Shown here: one piece after another, positions 1-11,291 of the stretch
Layout: every line of letters begins with the position of its first letter
Position numbering within the stretch: the stretch's first letter is position 1
Assembly (NCBI GenBank): GCA_027575765.1
Contig: JANBPT010000021.1
Span: forward strand, 56,346 to 120,345
Direction: 5' to 3'
Source of the DNA: Tieghemiomyces parasiticus
Taxonomy: Eukaryota; Kickxellomycota; Dimargaritomycetes; Dimargaritales; Dimargaritaceae
Length of the DNA: 64,000 nt
Notes under the pieces: model-generated
The model's input: only the letters and a program-made list of their open reading frames with translations
Told to the model about the DNA's origin: nothing
Databases searched by the model: none
Program-made: the position numbers and the translations under genes

Positions 1-192
1 TGGCACTGGAGATGTTTCGCAGGGCTTCAACTAGGCAAATCATGAGGTAACCGTTCCCATCGGGGGTCACAAACTATACAGGGCTGTACCTTCACACCCC
101 ACCCAAGCCACCGGTCTCGCCTCTCTCGATCGCAGTTCGCTTAACTACCTCCTCTACCATACTCAACCTTAACCCGTCGGGTCGCATTCACC

Positions 193-3100
193 ATGTTTCG
201 CTGCCATTCCACCGCACCCGTAGTGGACAACCTGCGCTGGTCGCGCCACAATCGCATTTCGACCATGACGGCCAAAATGGCCCTCGTTCTGGTAAGCCTT
301 TGGCCGCGAGAAGGAAAGTCGGCAAAGTACCAACTGCCGGACTAGACAGCCGCACCCGCATCGAAGCGGCTACACCAATGTATGAGCACCACATGGGCAC
401 TTGACGTGTGTGACGCTCCGGGTCGCACCAGAGCCGCTACGGTGGCGTAGTCGGCCAGAACCACGTTCTGTCTAAGAGTCAGAATCTCGAATTGACACAT
501 TCGTTGTTGGTGGCGTCAGTACTGATCCCTCCCCCAGCCATTTTTCCGCACTACGCGTCCAACAGACCCCGCACGTCGAAGAACAGGAGGCCCCCACGGC
601 CTGCCGATTCTCGCAGCAGTCAATTCACCATCCGCCCTTGGCTCCAACCACACTAGGTAGGTACAGCGTCCAGGGTAACCAACGGACCTCGTGGGTTTGC
701 CACGGAGCCACCCGGGCCTGCTGAATGGCCGATACAAATATACCGTGCGATCGCGATCCCGCTAGCGGGACGTACCTCCTACTAATGCTGCACCGACGCT
801 CCACCCTCTCAACCCCCCCCCAGACGGTACCTCACTCGACCGAAAGTTAATACTGGATAACGAGTCGTCGTTCCGGGCCTTGGCCTGGTCCCCGTACAGT
901 GCTACTTACAATGGGTAAGCTGCCAGAATACTACGCCTCTCAACCACAGGGATTTCTGAAAGCAAGCTGTGCCCGTACAAATGACACCTCACCCTTGTAC
1001 AGATCTAATCGTATGCGGGCATGATTTTCCTTTGGATACGTTGCCCTGTCCATTTAATTTCAGATGCCGCTGTGCAGCGATCACCATCGACCAGCGTTGT
1101 ATTATTTATTCGGCTACGTCGGCAGCGAATGACGCCGATTGGGAACAGGTAATATTGGTAGTAGCAATGCTTGCTGGTCCATTGGATGTAGGAGAGGGCA
1201 AATGGGCTACATAGCCATTGTGTGTCGTTGCCACAAGTCATAGGCCCTCCCATAGCAAGCCGGCAGTGCTAACACTGAAAATATCCCACCGACCGCCCTC
1301 TTTCCTGTCACCACCGAGCAGCTTGAGGTACTAGAGGTTCCTAACAAGAAAGGCATTCCTCAACTTACACGCAGTAAGTCGCCCAGCATCCGTCTTAATT
1401 TTTTTAAAAAACCAGTCAATCCGGTGCTAGTTCTCTCCCATTCGGCAGTGCCAGAAGGCCGTGTCCCCTGTTCTTCAATACTCCTGAGCTGCGAGCCTGC
1501 CGTGCCACTAGTCTTACCCACTTACCAATTACCAATCACTTTACCCAAACCCGACCTTCACAGAGGTGGCCTGGTCCGAGGCCATCGGTGATACCTCGCC
1601 CGACACGCCACCCTACTCGCTCATCGCGTGTGCAAATTTTAAGGGAGGGATATCAGTTTACAGGTAAACACCATGTCACACTGGCGCTGTTCCGACTAAT
1701 CAACCGGGAATGGATGGCCAGCTGCCATTCTACCGTACCTTGCACCTCGCTATTTGCGGGAGGGGGGTCAATAGCCACTCCAGTTTACTGATTATATACC
1801 GACTTTCCTTGGCCACTTTTATATTCGTTTGACCCCGTCCGTACCATCGTACTCTGTCTTCTTTCCCCCCCCCCTCCTTGATCCAGCTATCATACTGAGG
1901 CCGTATACCTTGGCGAGATTGCCACGGATGGGGTCAGGGTGACCAACCTTGAGTGGTCTCCGGTGGTAGGAGACAGTGGGCCGGATTCCGGACCAGTGAA
2001 GCAGTTACGGCGGCTGGGTCTGGCCGTGGCGCTAGCCTCGGGTCGAATTGAGGTCTTCCGCGTTTGCTACCGCCCCGGTGCCGATACTTTACATTATCCC
2101 GACGAGGAGCCAGCCAAGTGGTATACACTGGATCTGACGGAGCCACTGCCCTCCGTCGCCCCGCTTCTCCAGTTCTTTGTGCATCATGAGCACCTGACCC
2201 TTCTTACCGCAACGATCGGCTGTGTCGTGGCAGTCTCGTTTGGCCTTATCTACGATCCTGACTGGTTTGGCACGCTTTCGGATAGCCTTTTCCTCATGGG
2301 TGACGCCGAACGTATCGTGGGTAAGTCCCATACATGATTATCGGCATCATAATCAAGGGGCCGCCATTTAAATATCCGTGGAACAATATACAACCGCTGG
2401 TGTCTAACCTTCGCCCCGCCCCTAACACTTCCCCTCCCCCCGCTTCCAACAACACACCAGCCCTCATACCCGCACCTTCCACAGATCATGTGGATGTCCT
2501 AACACTAGATGGCGAAATCACTTCCCTATCTGTGAGTGGGTTCCCTGCCAATACCGGGCCACCGTTTTGCGTGAGGGAGGATGAAGTCCGCTCAGCTCAG
2601 CTGCATAAGGCTCTGACTCCACACATAGCGGCCGCGTTTACCTACTACCGGAACCTGGCCCTGCGCGAATACCAGGGTGCAGGTAAAGCCGGGGATGGCG
2701 AAGGGGACGAGGCCGACGAAGAGGACGGGGCGGATGAGGATGCGGATATGGAGATCAAGGCAGAGGATGGGATTGGCGAAGAGGGAGCGGAGAAGCGCGG
2801 GCAACCAGCTTACCGCGTGCAATTCGCCGGTGGAGCCCTCTCCCCAGGTGAACGCTACATGGCCGTCAGCCTCATGATGTGGGGGCCCAACCAGACCTAC
2901 ATCACCGACCGTATTCGTGCGTCCTACGTTCTTCTCATCCCGCTCCAGCCGACTGCTGCAACGGCCACGTCTGCCCTGGAAGATATCCCTCGCCTGCTCG
3001 AGGAAGGTAAGTGGCACCTATGGCATCCTTGTTTATGACGCGTGGTCCGGGTATGCCTATTTGTGGCGCCTTCCATGCCCTACTCTACCTTCTGACACCA

Positions 3101-4437
3101 CGGTCGCGCTAAAAAAAACTCCCCCATAAACATGACCGCACAATTGTGCATGTGCTATCCCGCAGATCAAGCCCAGGCGGCGGCAAACGAGTACCGATTC
3201 TTTGATCCTCTGGAGGCCTTAGTGGACGCCCACCGGCGAGCCCCAGAGTTGGCGGGTCCGTCGCTGGTGGAGCCACTCCAAAAGGCCCTCGCTTCTCGTG
3301 GGCCACCCAGTGTAACGGATGCCGATCTGATTGGTAGCTTTGATCAGGAAAGGGAGGAGACAAGTACGATATCCACTGAAAAGGAGTAAGTATTCCATTT
3401 TTTTTAAAAAAAAGAAGATAACTCAGCAATCACCCCACTTGGCTGTTTGTAGGAACAATCGCTTGATGGTGGCCTCAAAGGCCCGCTTCCATCCGACTGT
3501 TCGATACTTTTCGATGCCCTCTTAGTCCCCACACCCGCGCCTAACCTTCATACTGCGCTTTCCCGCCACATGTTAACAGCTCCTGGTTTGCCGTGTTGAA
3601 CCGGTGGGTAGTCAGTAGCCCTTCCGTGATCGTACAGCAACGCATCTACAACATTTACAGGCAGGCTGGTAAGATTAGCTGGCTCGCCACAGCGCTTGAA
3701 CCGGCCAGCTCCCAGGCTCATACCTTCATTGAGGATTACTGGCTGCGGTTCACGCTACAGCTGTTGGCGTGGTACCTTAAGCACTTGCCACCTGACGCGG
3801 CCCTCGGCGGTAAGTATCACGGATATCACACGTGCTTTCAGATAGACGGCGCCAGACTATAGTGTTACTGACCCACTGACCTCATTTTATGTTAAATGAT
3901 GTAAGGATAGGACCGACTGTCCTACACGATGCTCACGCCTTGGGTGTTCACACTCCTCCTCCTCCTCCTCCCCCACCCATTCACACCCTTTTAGCGTCTA
4001 CGAAAGTCTGGCTAGCCCGTGCGCTGCTCAAGTGCCCTAAGGAAGGACCGGCCGCTGCCGACTGGTTACCTTTCGTCACTGCCGTGCGTATACAACTGAC
4101 GCGTCGGGTCAAGTGCGAAGGGGACATCCCGGATGCGGACGTCGACGCTGAATTGACGCGTTGGCTGGCGCTGGAGAAGTGTCCATTCTGCACGGAGCCG
4201 GTTGACCAAGGCCCCGACTTATCAGGCTGTCGCAACGGTCACCACTGGATTCGGTGCTACTTAACGTACCAGCTGCTGGCCACGCCACTCAGCCGGACCT
4301 GTACGACCTGCGAGGCCAAGTATCGCGAACCGATGGTGCCGACCGCCGACAGCGAGTCCGACCTGCCTAACTGGGTACTACAGACCATCCAATCCTGCGT
4401 GCGCTGCGGATCCCTGTTGTACCAGAAGCTCGGTTAG
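193..4437 (+). CDS. GTF3C4: TFIIIC 90 kDa subunit (GTF3C4/Sfc9-like), multi-exon
   Basis: Subunit of RNA polymerase III initiation factor TFIIIC, which recognises tRNA promoter boxes in the nucleus. Phase-compatible exons: 193-291, optional 538-656, 1267-1373 (or from 1256 if 538-656 is skipped), 1564-1663, 1887-2320, 2485-3006, 3166-3385, 3580-3809, 3995-4437; both models stay in frame (757 or 721 aa). The N-terminal WD40-like part shows DNLRWSRHNRIS, then VAWSEA and LIACANFKGGISVY, then VTNLEWSP, as in the TFIIIC delta beta-propeller. The C-terminus has the family zinc finger: CPFC, CRNGHHWIRC, CTTC, and a final CVRC pair. A very acidic linker lies near 2690-2790. It converges on HIS3. The zinc finger and central exons are convincing; the first exons are less certain because the intron(s) between 292 and 1266 are long. 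Confidence 0.85.
3950..3976. repeat. CTC microsatellite in TFIIIC intron
   Basis: A short run of CTC triplets followed by C-rich sequence ends about 18 bases before the acceptor of the last TFIIIC exon. It probably serves as an unusually long polypyrimidine tract. Confidence 0.6.
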
Positions 4438-4654
4438 ACGGGAGTACCGCCGTTGATCTGCGTCATGTCTATATAGCAACTGATGTGACCCTTATTCCCA
4501 ATCATTTGATTAGCAGTTTTTCTCCAAGCACGCCAGGGTAGCATCAACATCAGTTATTATAGGTTCTCCATTTACATTACAAACGTATCTTTGGAGCGGT
4601 TAGGCAGGGTTTGGCAACACGTCCTTTTTATATCCGCCTACAAGGGATACCAGT

Positions 4655-5492
4655 TTAGAGGACGCCCTTGGTGCTAGGTACATCGTCGCTGCCGGTCGAT
4701 TCGACAGCGTCCCGGATGGCCACGGCCAGGGCCTTGAAGGCCGATTCGGCACTGGTAAAGGTGTCCATGTAGAGTGACCGAAGTGCGGGTGTGGCGGTAG
4801 ATACAATGAGTTAGTCAGACGGACCGTGGCGTTGTCACTAAGGCCCCTCCCCCTACTCGGCCATTGTCGAACGAAAGTAAAGAACCCACGCTGACCCATA
4901 GACTACTCAGGGGTCTCGGAATCACTTTCTTACTTCTCTCTCGCCCTCCAAAATAATAAAAATCTTACCGGTGGTGGTCGTTGGACCCCTTCAAACAGTC
5001 GACGTGGATGGTGATCCCGGCGGCGGTGGCAAAGCTCTCGAGCACGTGGGGGATCATTTCACAAGACAGCTGGCCAATCATTTCACGTTTAAGTCCCAGG
5101 TCGACGGTGGCGTATCCGCGGCCAGAGATGTCCACAACGGCACGAGATAGGGCCTCGTCGAGCGGGGCGTAGGCCGAGCCGAACCGACGGATACCACGCA
5201 CCTCACCGAGCGCCTGCTTGAAGGCCATACCTAGAGCGATGGCCGTATCCTCGGCCGTATGGTGGTCGTCAATGTGCAGGTCGCCCTGGCACGTCAAGAC
5301 GAGCGACCACCGGGCGTGCTTGGCTAGGGCGTGGTACATGTGGTCGAGGAACCCGATGCCCGTCGCTACGTCGATTTCCTGAGGTGTTTCCGTCGCCCGC
5401 AGGCTACCGACGTGGAGGCGAATGGTAATATTGGTCTCGTTGGTCTTGCGTTTGACCTCGGCGGTGCGGAAGTCGGGGAATGAGGCGGCCAT
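4655..5492 (-). CDS. HIS3: Imidazoleglycerol-phosphate dehydratase
   Basis: Dehydrates imidazoleglycerol phosphate to imidazoleacetol phosphate in histidine biosynthesis; cytosolic, manganese-dependent. Two exons: 4969-5492 and 4655-4751, joined in phase so that NDHHR runs into [15 protein letters not shown]. Metal-binding motifs are visible: [31 protein letters not shown] and the C-terminal NDHHRAESAFKA. The start is the ATG of [15 protein letters not shown]; upstream in-frame codons are non-conserved leader. Length is about 206 aa, like stand-alone fungal and plant enzymes, with no fused phosphatase. A Gcn4-type element at 5766-5772 suggests general amino-acid control. It is convergent with the TFIIIC gene. 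Confidence 0.96.
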
Positions 5493-5765
5493 AATGTACG
5501 ACAAGGTGGGGGGAGATGAGAGGGAGGGTTTAAAAGAGGGGCGGTCAACAGGGTTCGAGAATGGAATGTCCGAACAGATACTATGGTGAAGGGATTCTGT
5601 AAGAGAGGGCTGGCCAAAGAGAGATTGGTAAGATACCTTGGGGAGGAAAGCCACAGGGGACCTCCGGAAAGCAGGTTGGTTAGTTGGCGACGGCATCATG
5701 CCCTGATTGGACGGCTCCTCCCTTTCATTGAATTATGTCGTCCACGCCAGTTTTTTATGGCCATC

Positions 5766-5772
5766 TGAGTCA
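5766..5772. promoter_or_regulatory. Gcn4-type site TGAGTCA upstream of HIS3
   Basis: A perfect TGAGTCA lies 274 bp upstream of the HIS3 ATG, immediately beside a CCAAT (5774-5778). Gcn4/CpcA binds TGASTCA in fungal amino-acid biosynthesis promoters. The match is seen; binding is inferred. Confidence 0.55.
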
Positions 5773-6110
5773 CCCAATCGACAGATCATTGGACCGATAT
5801 CGCCTTGAGTCGGAGGACCAAAGAGAGCCATGGACAGCTCTCTAAATTATTCGGACACTGCACCGTCACTAGACACAGCTCTACAGTTGAGATCTATGCA
5901 AAGGTATCAGAACGGACATTAGGAACGTTAGACCACAATCTCAAGTCAAAGCGCACTATATGGATGATACAGATTTATGTACTACATTTGATGGAGCCGG
6001 TGGCCTCAGTGGCCAGCTCGATCGGTGAAACTGGGAGGAAAAAAATATATCCTAACGGAGCTATCAGCCACGGAATTAGGTCAAGTACTCGGATTCCCCG
6101 CGAGACTGCC

Positions 6111-7984
6111 TTATAAGTTACTCAACGGGTCCACTGAAAAGTCGACGCCGGCCGCCTCGTCCGTGTCGATGCCAAGCTCCTCCTGCGGGCAGTAATAAGG
6201 AGTGGGGCCGAAAAAAAGGCGGGCTTAGTAAGTGGTGCGATGGCAAGTTGAGGATAAGGTAGTGTAGTCTAATCTTGGCCACTATGGCCCGGCCTTGCAG
6301 GCTTCCGAGCTTCGTAGTACCTACCATGAAGTCGCAGGGTTTACCGGGCATGTTTTCGGTGATGGCGTTGAATATATCCTTGAACTGCGGCAGGGTTGAT
6401 CGAGCGGTACCGTGGGTGAAAACGATCAATAGAGATCATCTGGTTAATCCCCGCCAAATAATAATTGGTACCTAGATAGTACCACCGTGGCGCTTACTGA
6501 ACAAGTGACGCGGTGGAACTGCCCAATCCAAAGACAACTTACCAAGCTTTTGCGCTTTTTCCAGTGTTTACGATTCTCCTCAAACTCCCGGTCAATACGC
6601 TTCTTATCGACCTCGGACATAACATTCTCACCAGATCGCAAGACGTCCAGCCGTTCCGCAAGGGAGGCATTCTATCATCCGACGGTTGGAGGAGGAGTCA
6701 AGCCAATGACCAATCGATCGGTAATGGGACGAGGCGAGAGGGTTAGCAGGTAGGATCAATAAAGCCATGCAGTTTGGTAATACTATCACCACGCGCGAAG
6801 CTGACCTGAATGTCGCAACGGACAGCTACACTTACCTCCTCCGTCAGCAGGCCAATGCGCTTTTCAATCTGCTCGTTGGTCAAAGAATTCGTGAGACCTT
6901 GCAGAGCTGAGGGCACGATGATGAGGACGGCGATATGGCAAGAGAGAGGCGAGGGGGAGAGGTACAAGATCGATAAATGTACGGTATAGTTAGGGCAGGG
7001 TTACAGACTAGGAAATCTAAGTGGGCAATTCACCATAACACCAGGCCATCTGTCAAACACGTACTGGTACTGAGCTGGCGGTTCTCGGCCTTGACCTCGT
7101 CCACTTTGCCCTTCAGATCCTCGATCTGTTCGTCCAGCTCGGCAAGCTTATCGGCAGAAGGTGCCTCTTGGTCGTCCTGTGAGGGCAACGAATGCGGGGG
7201 TGAGGAAGCACGTGTCGGAAAAAGGAATATATTGGCGTAAATCGTATTGCTCGACATAGGGGTCGACGAGATTGAGTGCAGCCCCGGTCAGCAAAACTTG
7301 CTGCTGAGCCAAGACGCGGCAATAGAACGTACCTGCCGGGCAACGTAGACCTGCTGTTTGCCATAGGTCTTGCCGTGGATCTCCTGTCGCTCGTGGAGTT
7401 GGAGGAGAAGCTTCTGAATCGCCGTCTTGGCTAGGGCGCCGTGCAAATTACTGGTGATGTCGGCTAGGAAGTACAGGTACCGGGCAAGGTGACGGTATTG
7501 ATAAGGTCCGAAGGGCGAGGGGTTGGGTTAGCAAACACTTTCAGGTCTAGCTACCAGCTTCTAATATGTGGGTGTCACGGCCTTATTTAAAGCATTGGTA
7601 TGTACACCTTTTGGCCTCGGCTTGTGCGTAGAATGGCTGGAGACAATGATCCAAGTAGTATTCTAAGGTTAGTGGTGTGACCTGGCTGATGGTTATGTGC
7701 CCTACGCAAGATACTTACTCGCACTATAGGGCCGGTTCATTTTACGTAGATAATCCAAGACCATTTGTTCACCTAATTATACAGATATTAAGAAAACATA
7801 ACGGTAGCATTGGGCAGCAGAGGGTCAGTTATAGTCGGTCAGCGATGCCCCTCCCCCCTAGACGGGCGATATTTCCCGCCGTCCGAGCGGCGACAGTCCT
7901 ACCACCGCCGACACCGATAACCCGCAATTATATAGGCTAGACATTACCGTTGGACGGCTTCGCGGCCTTCTTCGTAGGCGCCAT
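6111..7984 (-). CDS. HOP2: HOP2/PSMC3IP meiotic recombination protein, 8 exons
   Basis: Partner of Mnd1; the heterodimer stimulates Dmc1/Rad51 strand invasion in meiosis. Exons, from the start codon: 7948-7984, 7719-7772, 7333-7463, 7065-7176, 6836-6906, 6543-6671, 6325-6384, 6111-6182. All phases join and give 221 aa, the usual family size (human 217). The winged-helix region reads MVLDYLRKMNRPYSA then KTAIQKLLLQLHERQEIHGK and TYGKQQVYVARQ. A leucine-zipper coiled coil follows (ADKLAELDEQIEDLKGKVDE). The C-terminal region contains KRIDREFEENRKHWKKRK and FKDIFNAITENMPGKPCDFM, typical of HOP2. Only small exons are present, so single-frame scanning misses it. It implies a meiotic cycle in this fungus. 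Confidence 0.93.
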
Positions 7985-8609
7985 CGTGTCAAGTGGGGGG
8001 GATACAACGCTGGGGAATGTAAGACGTGTAGTCAAAGGGCAACTGCTGAATGTATGAGAAGTACGGGCGCAATGGGGCGAGCGAGGTGGAATGAGGGAAG
8101 CAGAGACCGGGTCACGATGTAGAGAATGAACCGAGACAACACTAGGGGGAAACAATCAAGGTGGAGGCAGGTTGCAAGTGTCCACATGGAGTACCAACCG
8201 CCATTGTATGCTCCCCGGACCTGCTATCCATGCGGTGACCGCAGCAACCATATACTGACGGCCAACATAGGTATGATGCCCATGTGTCACGTGAGGTGCT
8301 GCGGTAGGCGGAGTAGCTTCACAATTACGATTTGGTACCCGACCAACACCCTACATTACAGACCAATTTGACTGTCAGAGCGGCCTCGTTGAGCAAACCC
8401 GTCATTGCACTGTAAATTTGGCTACAATCGATGACGATTATCAAAATTTTCGAAGCCGAATTTTGGCACGTCCTCCATAGTCAACCAACCTTTGACATAC
8501 GAGATGGAAAACATGTTTATAATCTATAGTCTAATAATAAAAAATAGCCATTGTAATATCTGCAAAAAGTAGATCGAGAAAACGCGACCTAGTGGTAACC
8601 GGCAACGTA
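7985..8609. other. Intergenic: HOP2 upstream region
   Basis: No coding signal seen. It holds the HOP2 promoter and leader (minus strand) and the 3' flank of the orphan gene at 8610. A CACGTG lies near 8288. Confidence 0.5.
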
Positions 8610-9950
8610 CTAAGCGGCGACCTTGAGATACGACTGGTTACTGTGATTCACTTGGAACAGGCTGAAGCTCTTCCCAGCTACTAATTTGTTTGTCTGGACC
8701 AGAACGTCTAAATACGTATTGACAATCTGGACATGGGCCTTCAGGGCGTCCCAGGGCTGGAGCCCGCCGGCAGTGCTAGACGACGAAAGGGTATCCAACG
8801 AGGAATCTGAGCTAGACGCCACCAGAGTGAGTTCGCCGCTATCAAGGCTCGGGGAGTTCATACTGTTATCGGTACCAATGATCTCACTCGACCGACGGGA
8901 CGGCTCGGACGTAGCCAATTTAGCCGACGAAGAGAGGAAAGACGGTCCAATAACAATTTTGAGCGTCTTGAGGTACTGGTCGAGAGCCTGACGGTCAACG
9001 ACCCCGCTGGTCATCAGTTCCGTAGCCTCATTAAGCTCTTGGGTGAGCTTGGACCCGACGGTATCCAGCCAGGCTAGGTTGCCGGCAATCTCGGACATTT
9101 TATCCTGGACACGTTTGGTGTGGAGCTGGGACGCAAGGATATTCTGGTAATCGGCGTCGGACAGGCGGAAGAAACGGTTGATATACGGTGTACCGTCGAG
9201 GTAGGGGGCGTGGGTGGTCCCAACCAGTTCAGCCGGGAAGATGCTGTCATCCACCTTGCTGAGTTCTTTGTGGACGTATTCTAGGTTCTGAATAAAGGCA
9301 TCGTAAAACATTTTGATCATGACGAACTGTGAATAGGTCGGGTCCTCCAGAATGGGGTCAGCAGAGGGTGACTCGATCTCGACGTCAGTGATACCAACAG
9401 ATGCGGAGACGGGCTTAGGCTTCGGAGCCACGGCCGCGGCGTAGCTAATCGGGATGGTGGGGGCGACCATTGGTATACTAGAGACCTTACGGGTAGGAGG
9501 GGCAGCTACCTTGAGAGTTGGTACCAACGGAACCGTCTTTTGGACCTTAACAACTTCGGGGGTTTGCTCACTGGTGGCTGCATTCTTAATGCTACAAGGC
9601 TGGTTATCCTTAGGCTTCTCAATACACGGCTGATACAAGGTACGCCGGGTGTTCCAGTTGAGAGTCGGCTTCGTGTTCCGGTTGAGAGTCGGCTTCGTGT
9701 TCCCGCTCTTCTTCTTTTTGGGCTTTCTTTCAGAGTATTCGACCTTGTCGCCCGTAAGTTCATTGAAAACCCGGATCGCTTCCTCATTCCGCTCAGGTGA
9801 GTAGGATTCGACTCTTCTGATGTTGCTTTTACCGACATAATACATTATTCCGCCCTTACGGTAGCTCACCGTTTGACCACCGGCCTGAGAAACATCGGTG
9901 AAAGTCAGGCTGGCGAGAAAGCCCGCCAGGATAGCGGTTTGGATATGCAT
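8610..9950 (-). CDS. Unrecognised secreted protein, orphan family member 1
   Basis: Single-exon 446 aa protein that I do not recognise. Residues 1-23 look like a signal peptide (hydrophobic AILAGFLASLTF, likely cleavage after SQA), so it is probably secreted or enters the ER. Residues 75-105 are basic with tandem TKPTLN repeats; residues 130-205 are Pro/Val/Ala-rich and probably disordered. The C-terminal part (about 206-446) is predicted helical and aligns by eye with the gene at 11292-12020: FYDAFIQNLEYVHKELSKVD, PYLDGTPYINRFFRLSDADY, VDRQALDQYLKTLKIVIGP, a Ser-rich spacer, then WDALKAHVQIVNTYLDVLVQ. Four cysteines at most, no catalytic motif seen. A TA-rich box lies about 180 bp upstream. 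Function unknown; a secreted effector or wall-associated role is only a guess. Confidence 0.85.
   Translation of the reverse strand: MHIQTAILAGFLASLTFTDVSQAGGQTVSYRKGGIMYYVGKSNIRRVESYSPERNEEAIRVFNELTGDKVEYSERKPKKKKSGNTKPTLNRNTKPTLNWNTRRTLYQPCIEKPKDNQPCSIKNAATSEQTPEVVKVQKTVPLVPTLKVAAPPTRKVSSIPMVAPTIPISYAAAVAPKPKPVSASVGITDVEIESPSADPILEDPTYSQFVMIKMFYDAFIQNLEYVHKELSKVDDSIFPAELVGTTHAPYLDGTPYINRFFRLSDADYQNILASQLHTKRVQDKMSEIAGNLAWLDTVGSKLTQELNEATELMTSGVVDRQALDQYLKTLKIVIGPSFLSSSAKLATSEPSRRSSEIIGTDNSMNSPSLDSGELTLVASSSDSSLDTLSSSSTAGGLQPWDALKAHVQIVNTYLDVLVQTNKLVAGKSFSLFQVNHSNQSYLKVAA
9627..9704 (-). repeat. 24-bp tandem repeat inside the secreted orphan gene
   Basis: Two near-identical 24-base units (9651-9674 and 9675-9698), differing at one base, with a degenerate third at 9627-9650 and a partial copy after. 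They encode NTKPTLNR, NTKPTLNW and NTRRTLYQ, so the array is in frame. Confidence 0.85.
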
Positions 9951-11291
9951 GGCAGCAGAGTGGAGAAGGAGGTTAGCGAACAGAGTGATCGATCACGGAA
10001 GATATCCGCAAAAAAATGGATTTAGGTTAGGTTTCGTCGGAGACGTAGCTCGAGAGTAAAACTATTAAAAACCAATTAGAGCTTAGAGTATATGATGGGT
10101 GTTGTATCAGGAGCGGGGAAGATAGCGCGACTTATATATATATATATCCAACCGCATTGAGTCGACGGTATAAAAATTAGGGACGGTGAACAGACGAGAG
10201 CGGTTCAAAAGTAGGATGCGAAAAGTTCGCTGCGGGTAGGGCATAAAAAGTGGGTGACCACGCTCCTCCGTACTCTCTCTTCTCCCGCTCGCCTAGGTGC
10301 AACGCTGGTACAACTTCTATTGTAGCATGGAGAAAAAGGGCGGAAGAAGCGCCGTATACTACAGGACATTCTACCATTGGCGAGGGGATTAACATCAAGG
10401 TATAGTAAAGGCCAAGAAGGGCGATGCCGGAAGAGTGAAAGAGATACGACGACGGCACCGTACACAATACTGTCGCGTTAGTGGATGGCGTGAGCCCGGA
10501 GTGTGTACAGGAGTCTCTCGTGCAAGGTTGCCTCAACCTTGGCCCTTGGCTCAACCCAGCCCATCCTTCGGCCTCGCCGTCTCCGCTCGTCGAGCGGTAT
10601 CTCACTAAAGTACGTCTGGATTGGAAGGAGGGGTGGTACAGAGGGTGGCTGTCTCATCCCCTTCGCTCCTTCCCCCTCATTTACCTTTTACTGCTACAAC
10701 CCTCCTTTCACTTTGCTTGACAGACCTGCCGCGGGCGGTGGTTAGTCTCCACCAACGTACTGTTGGATAAACGCTCCCGAGTCCACTACACTATGCAGCA
10801 TTTAGGTCCTGCCATTGGTAGGTCCGTATGCTATCTCAGAGTTACACGTAGGTAAGACCGACGCCACCGAATATTTCCGACGACAAGAATCGATTTTTTT
10901 TTCTAACAGGCTACCTTCGGTGAAGATACGGACACCGCCTACTAACGAAAAACTTGTGTAGGGTCCCCATCACATTATTAGATCTGTATTTGTCGGATTG
11001 GGCTTAGGGCCAGATCTATCACAGCGAAACGGGGCCAGTGATTCACTTTAGGGTGCTATCCATCATTGCATGATTCCCTGAAGCAATTAATAAATATACT
11101 ACAATTCGGTTGAAACGATCGAAATTTCAGCTTATACCTCAGAGACAATGAATATAATATGGCTTCACGGGGCTTTTCAGTACGCAAGGCTGGTAAGCGG
11201 CATTAAGCAACATGACATCGCCTTGGGTCATTATTGAGCTGATTAGGACCATTAAACAGTGTGAGGGGCTCGTTGTTCTGTTCATTTATCG
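9951..11291. other. Intergenic between the two orphan paralogues
   Basis: No convincing gene. It contains the promoter of the upstream paralogue copy and the 3' flank of the other. Short open frames here have no domain features. Confidence 0.5.
10132..10147 (-). promoter_or_regulatory. (TA)n TATA-like box of the secreted orphan gene
   Basis: An uninterrupted run of TA dinucleotides about 180 bp upstream of the ATG at 9950. It is a plausible TATA element, but could be a neutral microsatellite. Confidence 0.35.

Noticed and set aside
2592..3017. Minus-strand open frame opposite the TFIIIC acidic exon
   Set aside because: It is the antisense shadow of a well-supported coding exon and shows no domain features.
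3453..3525. Possible extra TFIIIC exon after a TAG acceptor
   Set aside because: In phase it reads into a stop at 3523-3525; skipping it to the acceptor at 3579 keeps the frame and a sensible protein.
5805..6116. Plus-strand open frame between HIS3 and HOP2
   Set aside because: No recognisable features; it lies in the HIS3 upstream region and abuts the last HOP2 exon.
10177..10605. 142-codon minus-strand open frame between the orphan paralogues
   Set aside because: No similarity to the paralogues, no domain, and two other frames are open nearby, which suggests chance.
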